A stretch of 64,000 nt of DNA from an uncultured Oscillospiraceae bacterium (GTDB lineage Bacteria > Bacillota > Clostridia > Oscillospirales > Oscillospiraceae), in assembly GCA_910587505.1 (NCBI GenBank), contig CAJULD010000007.1, positions 28,287 to 92,286 of the forward strand, written 5' to 3'. The notes below the pieces were generated by a model. It saw nothing but the letters and a program-made list of their open reading frames with translations. It had not been told where the DNA came from and did not search any database. Below, piece after piece: positions 17,731 through 26,183 of the stretch; the stretch's first letter is position 1; each line of letters starts with the position of its first letter. The position numbers and the translations under genes are program-made.

Positions 17731-19053
17731 ATGACTGGAGCAATGTATGCCGCCATTGGCGGCCTCAAGACCCACATGACCAACCTCAACGTCATCGGCA
17801 ACAACATTGCCAACGTAAACACCGCGGCCTATAAGGCCCAGCGGATGATCTTCCAGGAGTCCCTGTACACCACCCGCCGGGCGGGCAGCGACGGCACCGC
17901 CATCCGGGGCGGCAACACCCCCTCCCAGATCGGCTACGGCGCGCAGGTGGGCTCCATCGACCTGAACATGGCCCCCGGCACCTTCAACCCCACCGGCTGG
18001 GGTCTGGACTGCATGATCGACGGCGACGGCTTCTTCATGGTGGGCACCAAGGACATGGTGCTCGACAGCGGCGAGGTATACAACCGCGCCATGCTGACCC
18101 GCGCCGGCGACTTCGACATCGACCCCAAGGGGTATATCACCGACGGCCAGGGCAACGTTGTCTACGGCTTCCAGATGGTGTATAATCCGGAGTATGAACC
18201 GGGCGCAACCGAAGCGGAGATTGCGCAGGCAAAAATTGAAGGAAGAAACATTCAGGATAAGCTGATCCTCAGTACGCAGCTGGTGCCCCTCCGCACGCCG
18301 CTGAAGGCGGTGGAGCCTACGGAGGAAAACGGCGGATACGATCCGACCTCGCAAACCTATAAGTGGCAGGCGGGCGACCCGGTGTATAATGTGCTGGGCG
18401 CTTATCAGGAGGGCAGCAACGAGCGGCTGAATCTGTCTCTTGCCGATCCCAGCTACTACGATCCGGAGACGGGCGCGTTTGCGGATACCGTCCCTCCCGG
18501 AGCAAACGCCCCGAACAGCGAGGATAACAGAGAAACCGAATTTAGCAGTGAGGACTTCTTTGAAAAGGGCGGAGCCATTCCCAACCGGGACGATCAGAAG
18601 GTCAACCTGGAGAGCCTGAGCGTCAACGAGAACGGCGCCATCATTGGTACCGCTGACAACGGCGATACGGTGATTGTCGGTTATATTGCCATCGCCCAGG
18701 TGACCGCCCCCAACGGCGTGACCCACACCGGCGGTCCCTACTACAAGGCGCAGGAAGGCGCAGGCGATGTGACCGTGGGCATTGCGGGCGGCATCTTCCC
18801 GTCCGGCACCTACCTCAACAACGCCAAGCTGGTGGAGGGCGACGGCGACGACGCCTATACCCCCGAGCTGAAAAACCTGCTGGGCCAGATGAAGTCCATC
18901 AAGATCCAGGGCAGCGGTCTGGAGGCGTCCACCGCCGACGTGGCCACGGAGTTTGCCAACATGATCGTCACCCAGCGCGGCTATCAGGCCAACACCCGCA
19001 TCGTCACCGTCACCGACTCCATGCTGGAAGAGCTGGTCAATATGAAGCGGTAA
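17731..19053 (+). CDS. flgE: flagellar hook protein FlgE
   Basis: The 440-residue hook subunit. The N-terminal axial motif GNNIANVNTAAYKAQR (near residue 24) and the C-terminal helix with QRGYQANTRIVTVTDSML are conserved. The ATG at 17731 follows AAAGGAGA; a longer reading to 17665 lacks a ribosome site. Residues about 152-290 form a variable surface region encoded by DNA that is more AT-rich than the flanks, as in FlgK and FlgL of this window. An 8-bp hairpin (17670-17690) lies upstream of the gene. Confidence 0.93.
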   Translation: MTGAMYAAIGGLKTHMTNLNVIGNNIANVNTAAYKAQRMIFQESLYTTRRAGSDGTAIRGGNTPSQIGYGAQVGSIDLNMAPGTFNPTGWGLDCMIDGDGFFMVGTKDMVLDSGEVYNRAMLTRAGDFDIDPKGYITDGQGNVVYGFQMVYNPEYEPGATEAEIAQAKIEGRNIQDKLILSTQLVPLRTPLKAVEPTEENGGYDPTSQTYKWQAGDPVYNVLGAYQEGSNERLNLSLADPSYYDPETGAFADTVPPGANAPNSEDNRETEFSSEDFFEKGGAIPNRDDQKVNLESLSVNENGAIIGTADNGDTVIVGYIAIAQVTAPNGVTHTGGPYYKAQEGAGDVTVGIAGGIFPSGTYLNNAKLVEGDGDDAYTPELKNLLGQMKSIKIQGSGLEASTADVATEFANMIVTQRGYQANTRIVTVTDSMLEELVNMKR

Positions 19054-19079
19054 GCCCCAGGTAAGCAGTAACCCCATAT

Positions 19080-19106
19080 CCCCGGCCGCCGTAACGGCGG
19101 CCGGGG
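19080..19106 (+). other. GC hairpin between flgE and flbD
   Basis: CCCCGGCCGCCG pairs with CGGCGGCCGGGG around a three-base loop. No T run follows, so it is more likely an mRNA-stabilising or processing hairpin than a terminator. Confidence 0.6.
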
Positions 19107-19125
19107 AAGAAGAAAGGAGTACGCC

Positions 19126-19341
19126 ATGATCGTCCTGACCAAGCGGAACAACGAGCGCTTCCTTGTCAACCACAACCAGATCGAAAGCATCGAAATGATT
19201 CCGGAATCCAAGATCGTCATGATGAACCGCGATTACTTCATTGTGAAGGAAACGCCGGAGGACATTATCAGGAAGATTCAGGAATACAGTGCCAAGGTGC
19301 AGGATGTCCACCGGATCATTACTGTAACCGACAAGCGCTGA
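19126..19341 (+). CDS. flbD: FlbD/SwrD family flagellar protein
   Basis: A 71-residue protein starting MIVLTKRNNERFLVNHNQIE, the family signature. The Bacillus counterpart SwrD (YlzI) increases flagellar motor power and is needed for swarming. It has no membrane segment. It is preceded by AGAAAGGAG and followed by motA, the stator gene, which agrees with a role at the motor. The 126 bases between it and motA hold no recognised element. Confidence 0.9.
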   Translation: MIVLTKRNNERFLVNHNQIESIEMIPESKIVMMNRDYFIVKETPEDIIRKIQEYSAKVQDVHRIITVTDKR

Positions 19342-19467
19342 CGCGTCCGGCGGGGGCGCGTTTGAGGGATGCCGAGGCCCGGCGGCGGGTCTGGACGTGC
19401 TTCAAATGCGCCCTGCGGAAGAACTATCCCTCCCCCCACCGGGGAGTTAAAACGGGTGAGATAAGAT

Positions 19468-20289
19468 ATGAATATTACCTATATCATTGGCTTTATAGGC
19501 GCTGTGGCGGTCATGGTCGTCGGTATGATGTTCGGCGGCGAGGGCGGGCTTCTGACTCCCGAGCAGGTGGGGAACTTCTGGGACCCGGCCAGCGTGTTCA
19601 TCACCATCGGCTGTACCATCATGATTATCATCGCCTCCTTCCCGCCCTCCGCGCTGAAGGACATCCCCAAGCACATCAAGATTCTCATGAACACCAAAGG
19701 CAACGATCCCCTGGCCATCATTGACGAGCTGGTGGAGCTGGCCCAGGTGGCCCGGAAGAACGGCCTGCTGGCTCTGGAAGAAAAGGGCAACCAGCAGGAG
19801 GACCCCTTCTTCAAGCAGTGCATCATGCTCATCGTGGACAACAACGACGCCGACCAGGCCCGTGAGATCATGATGAACGACATTGAGCAGTCCTCCGCCC
19901 GGCACGACTTCGGCGCGGGCATGTATGAAAAGGGCAGCTCCGTGGCCCCGGCCTTCGGCATGGTGGGTACTCTGGTGGGTCTGATTAACATGCTCAAGGC
20001 CATGGACGTGGCCAGCGGCGGCGGCAATCTGGGTCCCGCCATGGCTACCGCTCTGGTGACCACGCTGTACGGGTGCGTCATGGCCCACATGGTCTTCGGC
20101 CCCATCGCCTCCCAGCTGCGCCAGCGGGACGAGGAGGAGATGCTCTGCAAGCTGATTATCGTGGAGGGCATCATGTCCATTCAGGCGGGCAGCAATCCCA
20201 AGGCCCTGCGGGAGAAGCTGCTGACCTTCGTGGCCCAGCGCCAGAGAGAGGGCGGCGGAGCCAGGAAGGGCGGCGAGGCCGCTGAGTAA
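19468..20289 (+). CDS. motA: flagellar stator protein MotA
   Basis: A 273-residue stator subunit with four membrane segments (about residues 4-23, 41-60, 155-175 and 190-210). The conserved APAFGMVGTLVGLINML and ALVTTLYGCVMAH segments are present. The cytoplasmic loop (residues 60-150) carries the charged residues that touch FliG. It forms the ion channel with MotB, encoded next. The absence of stronger sodium-type marks leaves the coupling ion open, although proton is more usual. Confidence 0.95.
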   Translation: MNITYIIGFIGAVAVMVVGMMFGGEGGLLTPEQVGNFWDPASVFITIGCTIMIIIASFPPSALKDIPKHIKILMNTKGNDPLAIIDELVELAQVARKNGLLALEEKGNQQEDPFFKQCIMLIVDNNDADQAREIMMNDIEQSSARHDFGAGMYEKGSSVAPAFGMVGTLVGLINMLKAMDVASGGGNLGPAMATALVTTLYGCVMAHMVFGPIASQLRQRDEEEMLCKLIIVEGIMSIQAGSNPKALREKLLTFVAQRQREGGGARKGGEAAE

Positions 20290-20318
20290 GCGGCGGCGTG
20301 CATTGAGGTAAAGGAAAC

Positions 20319-21143
20319 ATGGCTTCTATCAAAAAGAAAAAGGGCGGCGAGGGCGGCGCCAACTGGATGGACACCTATGGCGACATGGTGACGTTGCTGC
20401 TGTGCTTCTTCGTGTTGCTGTACTCCATGTCCACCATCAGCGAGGATAAGTGGATGATAATCGTACAGAGCTTCAACAATGAGGCGAACGTCAACGTAGA
20501 CGAGAAGCCTCTGGGGCCCGACGGCACCAACGACGCGGAGCTGGGCGACGACATGCCCATGACCCAGGACGAGGTCAACGAACTGCAGGAGATGATCCTG
20601 GAGTACCTGGAGGAGTATTCCGCCGGACAGGAGAGCTCCGATTCCGTCAGCTACAGCAAAGGCGACGGATTTATGTTTATCAGCTTCAGCGACGACGCTT
20701 TCTTCGGCGGCGACAGCTACCAGCTGACTGCCAGAGCCCGGGAGGTGCTGGGCGGCCTGTGTCCCATGCTGGAGGAGATGAAGCCCTTCATCGATGAGAT
20801 CCGGGTCAGCGGCCACACCGCCACCAGCCAGAAAAAGGTCTACGATCCCTACTTTGACTGGCGGCTGAGCGCGGAGCGCGCGGCGGAGGTGACGGGATTC
20901 CTGTACGAGAACACCAGCATTCAGGGGGCCCGCATTACATGCGAGGGCAACGGCCAGTGGCTTCCTGTGGCGGGCAACGTGGAGGAGAGCGAGCGGTCAA
21001 AGAACCGCCGGGTGGAGATCAGAATCGCCCTGACTGACGAGGAGCTGGACAGCCCCTTCGACGGCAGCGTCGCCGAGTATTACAGCACTACCAATCGGGA
21101 GAACCCGAATGATCCCGTGAACATGACGGGCGGGGCGGAGTAG
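20319..21143 (+). CDS. motB: flagellar stator protein MotB
   Basis: A 274-residue stator subunit with one N-terminal membrane segment (about 22-42) holding the ion-binding aspartate D22 in the TYGDMVTLLLCFFVLLYS context. The OmpA-like peptidoglycan-binding domain covers about residues 120-245, with SGHTATSQ and SKNRRVEIRI. AGGTAAAGG precedes the ATG. It is followed by fliM; fliL, usually found here, is missing. Confidence 0.95.
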   Translation: MASIKKKKGGEGGANWMDTYGDMVTLLLCFFVLLYSMSTISEDKWMIIVQSFNNEANVNVDEKPLGPDGTNDAELGDDMPMTQDEVNELQEMILEYLEEYSAGQESSDSVSYSKGDGFMFISFSDDAFFGGDSYQLTARAREVLGGLCPMLEEMKPFIDEIRVSGHTATSQKKVYDPYFDWRLSAERAAEVTGFLYENTSIQGARITCEGNGQWLPVAGNVEESERSKNRRVEIRIALTDEELDSPFDGSVAEYYSTTNRENPNDPVNMTGGAE

Positions 21144-21230
21144 GCTCTGCGCCGCGCCCGATGAAAAAGCGCCCCTGACCCCGGTGGGGGGAGACACCCT
21201 GGAATCCAAAGTTGGGAATGAGGAGACAAT

Positions 21231-22220
21231 ATGGCAGAAGTCTTATCGCAAAGCCAGATTGACGCCCTGTTGGCCGCGGCCCAGAGCGGAACTCTCGACG
21301 AGGGTACAAAGAAAGAGGAATCCTCTGAGAAAAAATATAAAAAATATGACTTTTTCAGCCCGAGGAAGTTCAGTAAGGACCGGCTGAAGATTCTCAACAG
21401 TATCTTTGAGAATTACACACGGGTCATCAATTCCCGGTTGAACGCCATGTTCCACTCCACCTGTGAGATTGAGGTCGGGTCTATTGAGGAGCTGCACTAC
21501 TACGAGTTCTCCAACGCCCTGCGGGAGGGAGACGTTCTGGCGCTGGCAAAAATCGACCGGGAGGAGCTTCAGGAGGAATCGCCGATCCTGATCCACCTGG
21601 CCACGCCGGTCCTGTTGACCATGATGGACCGGATGATGGGCGGAGAAGGAGAGCCGGACGACAGTCTGGACGCGGACTACAAGCTGACGGACCTGGAGCT
21701 GAATATGTATAAGGATATCATCAGCGACATGATGAATTTCCTGGGCCGCAGCTGGGAGAACTACATCACCCTGAACTTCTCCTACGTCCGCACGGAGACC
21801 AACCCCACCCTGGTGCAGCTCATCGGCTATGACGACACGGTGGTCATTGTGGGACTGGACATCCGGTTCCCCAACAGCAGCGGTCGGCTGAGCATGTGTC
21901 TGCCGGGGGAGATGCTGACCAATATCTTCACGGAGATCAGCAAGGATACCGGGCACCGCAGCAGCGGGGAGGACAAATCCGAGGAGATCTTTGATTCCCT
22001 GCGGGATTCCGATCTGGAGATCATCGCGGAGCTGGCCCGGACCAGGCTGCAGCTGCGGGATATCTATCATCTGAACGTAGGCGACGTCGTTGACATTCAG
22101 CAGCCCAAGGACGCCCCCATATTCCTCAACATCAGCGGCAGGCGATGGTTCGACGGACGCATGGGCATCTACAACAAGCAAATGGCCGTGAAAATCGGTG
22201 AGACATACATTAAGGCGTAA
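21231..22220 (+). CDS. fliM: flagellar motor switch protein FliM
   Basis: A 329-residue switch protein. Residues 4-14 (VLSQSQIDALL) are the classic docking motif for phosphorylated CheY. A linker and the CheC-like middle domain follow (about 45-235), and the C-terminal SpoA domain (about 250-329) assembles the C ring with FliY. GAGGAG lies upstream of the ATG. Having the docking motif here makes its doubled presence in FliY stand out. Confidence 0.95.
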   Translation: MAEVLSQSQIDALLAAAQSGTLDEGTKKEESSEKKYKKYDFFSPRKFSKDRLKILNSIFENYTRVINSRLNAMFHSTCEIEVGSIEELHYYEFSNALREGDVLALAKIDREELQEESPILIHLATPVLLTMMDRMMGGEGEPDDSLDADYKLTDLELNMYKDIISDMMNFLGRSWENYITLNFSYVRTETNPTLVQLIGYDDTVVIVGLDIRFPNSSGRLSMCLPGEMLTNIFTEISKDTGHRSSGEDKSEEIFDSLRDSDLEIIAELARTRLQLRDIYHLNVGDVVDIQQPKDAPIFLNISGRRWFDGRMGIYNKQMAVKIGETYIKA

Positions 22221-22234
22221 AGGAGCGTATTCTG

Positions 22235-23581
22235 ATGGGAGAAATAACATTTAGCCCGATGGTGGTTGACGCCATCGGGGAGGCCATGAATATCAGCCTC
22301 GGCTCCTCCGCTACGGCAGTTTCCAACATGCTGGACCACCGCGTGGATATCACAACCCCCACGGTACAGGTTATCAACGCGGAGGACTTTACCCTGGGGC
22401 GGATTGAGCCCGCCATCGGCGTGGAGATCAAGTATGTCTGCGGCCTGGAAGGCAGCAACATCATGATGCTCAAGCGCAGCGATGTGAAAGCAATTGTGGA
22501 CATCCTGCTTGGCACGGAGACCCCCGACGAGGAATTCCAGCTGGACGAACTGAGCATCAGCGTGGTCTGCGAGGTCATGAACCAGATGATGGGCGCGGCG
22601 TCCACCGCTCTGAGCGATCTGCTGGGCAGGATGGTGAACATCTCCACGCCGGAGTCCTTCGAGCTGGACGACCTAGATAAGGTCAAGGATGAGCACTTCC
22701 CGGTGCAGTCGGGCCCCATTGTGGTGGTCAGCTTCCAGCTGAGCATCGAGGGCGTGGTGGAAAGCGAGTTCATGAACGTCATGAGCGTGGACCTGGCCAG
22801 GGAGCTGGTGGCCGGGATGGGCCTTGACGTGGAGGCGGAGATGGGCGGCGCGCCTGCGCCTGCCCCCGCGCCGGAGCCCGCGCCTGCGGCTTCCTCCGGC
22901 GGCACGCTGAGCCAGGAGGAGATCGAACGGCTGATGAGCGGCGGAGCGCCTGCCTCCGCGCCGGAGCCCGCGCCTGCGGCCTCCTCCGGCGGCACGCTGA
23001 GCCAGGAGGAGATCGAGCGGCTGATGAGCGGCGGAGCCGCCGCACCGCAGCCTGCGCCGGCCGCTCCCGCGCAGCAGCCCGCTCCCGCGCCTGCCCCGGG
23101 TGGGGAAGCGCCCGGCGGCTATCCCGGCTACCCGCCCTATTCCCAGATGCCCGCCGGACAGGGGGGCTATCCGCCCTATCCGCCGTATCCTCCCTACTAC
23201 ATGTATCCGCCCCAGCCGCCCCAGCCGCAGCCCGCGCCGCCGGAGCCCAAGGTTATCAGCACCCAGAAGCCCAGGATGGAGCCTCTCAGCGACGAGAATC
23301 TGCTCAGTCAGGAGCAGAAGCAGAACCTGGACCTCATCATGGGCGTGTCCCTGGAGGTGGCGGTGGAGATCGGCCGCACCAGAAGGAAGATCCAGGATAT
23401 CATCGCCTTTTCCAAGGGCTCGCTGGTGGTGCTGGACAAACTGGCCGGCGAGCCGGTGGACCTGCTGGTGAACGGACAGTGCATCGCCCGGGGCGACGTG
23501 GTGGTGGTGGACGACAACTTCGGCATCCGCATCACGGAGATTCTGCAAAAACCCGACATCAATGAACTGACAAAATTCTGA
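22235..23581 (+). CDS. fliY: motor switch phosphatase FliY (FliN-type)
   Basis: A 448-residue C-ring protein with a CheC-like phosphatase part and a C-terminal FliN/SpoA domain (about 365-445). Both phosphatase sites fit the D/S-x3-E-x2-N pattern: D12/E16/N19 and S109/E113/N116. Unlike Bacillus FliY, the N-terminus has no CheY-docking motif. Instead, two copies of LSQEEIERLMSGG sit in the linker at residues 225 and 255, within a 90-base tandem repeat. A Pro/Tyr/Gly-rich linker (about 290-330) follows. It should dephosphorylate CheY at the motor. Confidence 0.93.
   Translation: MGEITFSPMVVDAIGEAMNISLGSSATAVSNMLDHRVDITTPTVQVINAEDFTLGRIEPAIGVEIKYVCGLEGSNIMMLKRSDVKAIVDILLGTETPDEEFQLDELSISVVCEVMNQMMGAASTALSDLLGRMVNISTPESFELDDLDKVKDEHFPVQSGPIVVVSFQLSIEGVVESEFMNVMSVDLARELVAGMGLDVEAEMGGAPAPAPAPEPAPAASSGGTLSQEEIERLMSGGAPASAPEPAPAASSGGTLSQEEIERLMSGGAAAPQPAPAAPAQQPAPAPAPGGEAPGGYPGYPPYSQMPAGQGGYPPYPPYPPYYMYPPQPPQPQPAPPEPKVISTQKPRMEPLSDENLLSQEQKQNLDLIMGVSLEVAVEIGRTRRKIQDIIAFSKGSLVVLDKLAGEPVDLLVNGQCIARGDVVVVDDNFGIRITEILQKPDINELTKF
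22858..23037 (+). repeat. 90-base tandem repeat in fliY carrying CheY-docking motifs
   Basis: Units 22858-22947 and 22948-23037 are nearly identical and in frame, each 30 codons. Each encodes an Ala/Pro/Glu linker followed by GGTLSQEEIERLMSGG. The core resembles the N-terminal docking peptide of FliM (LSQSQIDALL). Confidence 0.85.
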
Positions 23582-23653
23582 TGAATTTGGCAGTATGACA
23601 TAGATACTACGCATTAATACTAACAATAATGTAAAGGGAAAAGGTGTATTGTA

Positions 23654-24019
23654 ATGGCTAAGATTCTTTTGGTTGACGACGCCGCTTTTATGCGCAAGGT
23701 GGTCAAGGACGGTCTCAGCAAGGCAGGATACACGGACCTTCATGAGGCCGTGGACGGTGCGGATGCCGTGGAGAAGTACAACGCTCTGAAGCCGGACCTG
23801 GTCCTTATGGATATCACCATGCCCAACATGGACGGTCTGGAGGCGCTCAAGGCGATTCGCGCCGCCGACGGCAACGCCAATGTGGTCATGTGCTCCGCCA
23901 TGGGTCAGGAAACCATGGTCATCGACGCCATCCGTTCCGGTGCGAAGGACTTTATCGTCAAGCCCTTTAAAATCGAGCGGGTGCTGAAAACGGTTACCTC
24001 CATCGTGGGCGAGCCCTGA
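23654..24019 (+). CDS. cheY: chemotaxis response regulator CheY
   Basis: A single receiver domain of 121 residues. The acidic pocket is D8/D9, the phosphorylation site is D53 in LVLMDITMP, and the switch residues are S81 and K103. It carries the chemotaxis signal from CheA to FliM and FliY. The gene is preceded by 72 non-coding bases with AAAGGG-type ribosome sites, which may allow separate control. The stop overlaps fliO (TGATG). The kinase CheA is not in the window. Confidence 0.95.
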   Translation: MAKILLVDDAAFMRKVVKDGLSKAGYTDLHEAVDGADAVEKYNALKPDLVLMDITMPNMDGLEALKAIRAADGNANVVMCSAMGQETMVIDAIRSGAKDFIVKPFKIERVLKTVTSIVGEP

Positions 24020-24381
24020 TGCCCTGGGAGCTGCTCTCGCTGCTGGGGATTCTGCTGGTCCTGCTTCTGGTGCTGGGCGCGTGCTGGATGTTCACCCGAT
24101 GGGCCGGCACGGGGCTGTCCGGACAGTTTGGGGTCCCGGCGGCCCAGCGGCAGATAAAGGTCCTGGAGCGGCTGCCGGTGGGGAGGGATCAGGTCCTGCT
24201 GGCGGTGCGGCTGGGCAACCGGTACTTTTTACTTGGCAGTTCTCCCTCCGGATTCTCTCTGCTGGCCGAACTGACTGAGGAGGAGGGGGCCATGTGGAGC
24301 GCCCCATCCTCCGGCGACACGGCGGGGAGAGGACCCGCGGATTTCCGCGACATGCTGCGGAAGCTGCGGGAGAAGAAATGA
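24019..24381 (+). CDS. fliO: flagellar export protein FliO (FliZ)
   Basis: A 120-residue protein with one N-terminal membrane segment (about residues 4-26) and a small cytoplasmic domain containing QRQIKVLERLPVGRDQVLLAVRLG, which is typical of FliO. FliO assists assembly of the FliP ring of the export gate. It overlaps cheY and directly precedes fliP. Confidence 0.9.
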   Translation: MPWELLSLLGILLVLLLVLGACWMFTRWAGTGLSGQFGVPAAQRQIKVLERLPVGRDQVLLAVRLGNRYFLLGSSPSGFSLLAELTEEEGAMWSAPSSGDTAGRGPADFRDMLRKLREKK

Positions 24382-24402
24382 GGCGAGAGGAGGAGAGAGC
24401 GG

Positions 24403-25080
24403 ATGCCTGTTGACGCGATCATCAACGTCAATGGCGACAGCCTGCAGGCCCTGGATGTAACGCTGCTGCTGGTGATTGTCACGCTGCTGCCGACGCTGGT
24501 GGTCATGATGACCTCCTTCACCCGGTACGTGATATCCTTCTCCTTTCTGCGCACCGCCATGGGCACCCAGCAGACCCCGCCCAATATGGTGCTGGTGGGC
24601 ATGGCGCTGATTCTGACGCTGTTTACCATGACGCCCACCCTCAGCAGCATCAAGACGGACGCATACGATCCCTATGTTGCGGGAACCATCGGTCAGGAGG
24701 AGTTTTTTGACCGGGCCCAGCTGCCGCTGAAGCGGTTCATGCTGCGCAACACGGAAATCGGCAGCCTGGAGCTGTACTGCAATATGGCCGGAGAGACGGC
24801 GCCCGCTACGGAAGAGGAGCTGGAGGAGGCGGTCAATCTGCCCATTACGGTGATTACGCCGGCCTTTGTGACCTCGGAGCTGAAGGCGGCCTTCTGGATT
24901 GGCTTCCTGCTGTATATTCCCTTCATGCTCATCGACGTGATCGTATCCTCCACCCTGATGAGTATGGGCATGATTATGCTGCCCCCCTCCATGATCTCCA
25001 CGCCGTTCAAGATCCTGCTGTTTATCCTGCTGGACGGATGGCACCTGCTGTTCTCCACTCTGATACGGACCGTGAACTAG
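24403..25080 (+). CDS. fliP: flagellar export gate protein FliP
   Basis: A 225-residue core gate protein with four membrane segments (about 20-40, 58-78, 160-185 and 195-215). Conserved marks include LPTLVVMMTSFTRYVI, QTPPNMVLVGMALILT and FWIGFLLYIPFMLIDVI. The length is close to the mature family length and no cleaved signal peptide is obvious. FliP, FliQ and FliR form the export pore, encoded together here. Confidence 0.95.
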   Translation: MPVDAIINVNGDSLQALDVTLLLVIVTLLPTLVVMMTSFTRYVISFSFLRTAMGTQQTPPNMVLVGMALILTLFTMTPTLSSIKTDAYDPYVAGTIGQEEFFDRAQLPLKRFMLRNTEIGSLELYCNMAGETAPATEEELEEAVNLPITVITPAFVTSELKAAFWIGFLLYIPFMLIDVIVSSTLMSMGMIMLPPSMISTPFKILLFILLDGWHLLFSTLIRTVN

Positions 25081-25101
25081 GCATAAAGGAGGCGTGGGAA
25101 A

Positions 25102-25362
25102 ATGGATACTGCGATGGTGGCGGAGGTACTGCGGGAGGGCGTTTGGGTGGTCATCAAGCTGTGCGCGCCCATGCTGCTGCTGAGTATGGCGGTGGGCGTC
25201 CTGCTGGCGATTTTCCAGGCGGTCACCCAGATCCATGAGCAGACCCTGTCCTTTATTTTCAAGCTGACGGTGGTCATCACCGTCCTGCTGGTGGGCGGCG
25301 GATGGATGATGGAGACGCTGCTGGACTACGCCCGAAGCCTCTTCGAGCTGATGCTCAGTTAG
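25102..25362 (+). CDS. fliQ: flagellar export gate protein FliQ
   Basis: An 86-residue protein with two membrane helices (about 18-40 and 52-74) and the family motif ITQ-like AVTQIHEQTLSFIFKL between them. Four copies join FliP and FliR in the export pore. AAAGGAGG precedes the ATG. The next gene, fliR, starts 12 bases after the stop. Confidence 0.95.
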   Translation: MDTAMVAEVLREGVWVVIKLCAPMLLLSMAVGVLLAIFQAVTQIHEQTLSFIFKLTVVITVLLVGGGWMMETLLDYARSLFELMLS

Positions 25363-25373
25363 GGGGCGGCGGC

Positions 25374-26135
25374 GTGGACTGGGCGCAGGTAACCCTGTTT
25401 TTTCTGATTCTGGCCCGCATGAGCGGGTTTGTCCTCTTCAATCCCCTGTTTGGCCGGCAGAGCATCCCCGGCATTGTCAAGAGCGGGCTGGTCCTGCTGC
25501 TGGGGATGACGGCCTTTACCATGACCACCTACCGTCCCGCGGTTCCGGACAGCATTCTGGAGCTGGGGGTGCTCCTCTTCCTGGAGATCGGGATGGGGTA
25601 TCTGGTGGGGATTGTGATGAACGTTTTCTTTTATATCCCCCTGCTGGGCGGCGAGACCATCGATATCCAGATGGGCATGAGCATGGGCAAGACCTATGAC
25701 CCCGGCAGTCAGGCGTCCACCACGGTGACCGCCTCGCTGCTGAACATTCTGATGATGCTGCTGTTCTTTGCGGGCAACGGGCATCATACGCTGCTTCGTA
25801 TTTTCCTGACGGCGGGGCGGATTGTGCCTTATGGGCAGGCGGGATTCGGGCAGGACGTCTATCAGTCCATCATTGAGCTGTTCGTCACCTGTACGGTGAT
25901 GGGCATCAAGCTCTGTATGCCCATTCTGGCGGCGGAGCTGCTGGGGCAGGTGGGCATGGGCATCCTGATGAAGGTGATTCCGCAGATCAACGTCTTTGCC
26001 ATCAATATCGAGCTGAAGGTCATTATTGGACTGCTGTTGCTGCTGTTGCTGATGATCCCGTTCAGCGAGTACCTGCTGCAGGCGGAAAACGAGATGCTGC
26101 TGCAAATCCAGCGGCTGCTGGTCGGAATGGGATAG
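25374..26135 (+). CDS. fliR: flagellar export gate protein FliR
   Basis: A 253-residue protein with about six membrane segments. The start VDWAQVTLFFLILARMSGF and GIVKSGLVLLLGM are typical of FliR. The start is GTG at 25374, with the AGGGGG run at 25361-25366 as ribosome site; longer readings run into fliQ in another frame. It lies between fliQ and flhB, the invariant order in Firmicutes. Confidence 0.93.
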   Translation: MDWAQVTLFFLILARMSGFVLFNPLFGRQSIPGIVKSGLVLLLGMTAFTMTTYRPAVPDSILELGVLLFLEIGMGYLVGIVMNVFFYIPLLGGETIDIQMGMSMGKTYDPGSQASTTVTASLLNILMMLLFFAGNGHHTLLRIFLTAGRIVPYGQAGFGQDVYQSIIELFVTCTVMGIKLCMPILAAELLGQVGMGILMKVIPQINVFAINIELKVIIGLLLLLLLMIPFSEYLLQAENEMLLQIQRLLVGMG

Positions 26136-26183
26136 TTCCCCTGCCTGCGCGGGCGTCCGGTTTGCGAAAGGGGGGACAGAGCG

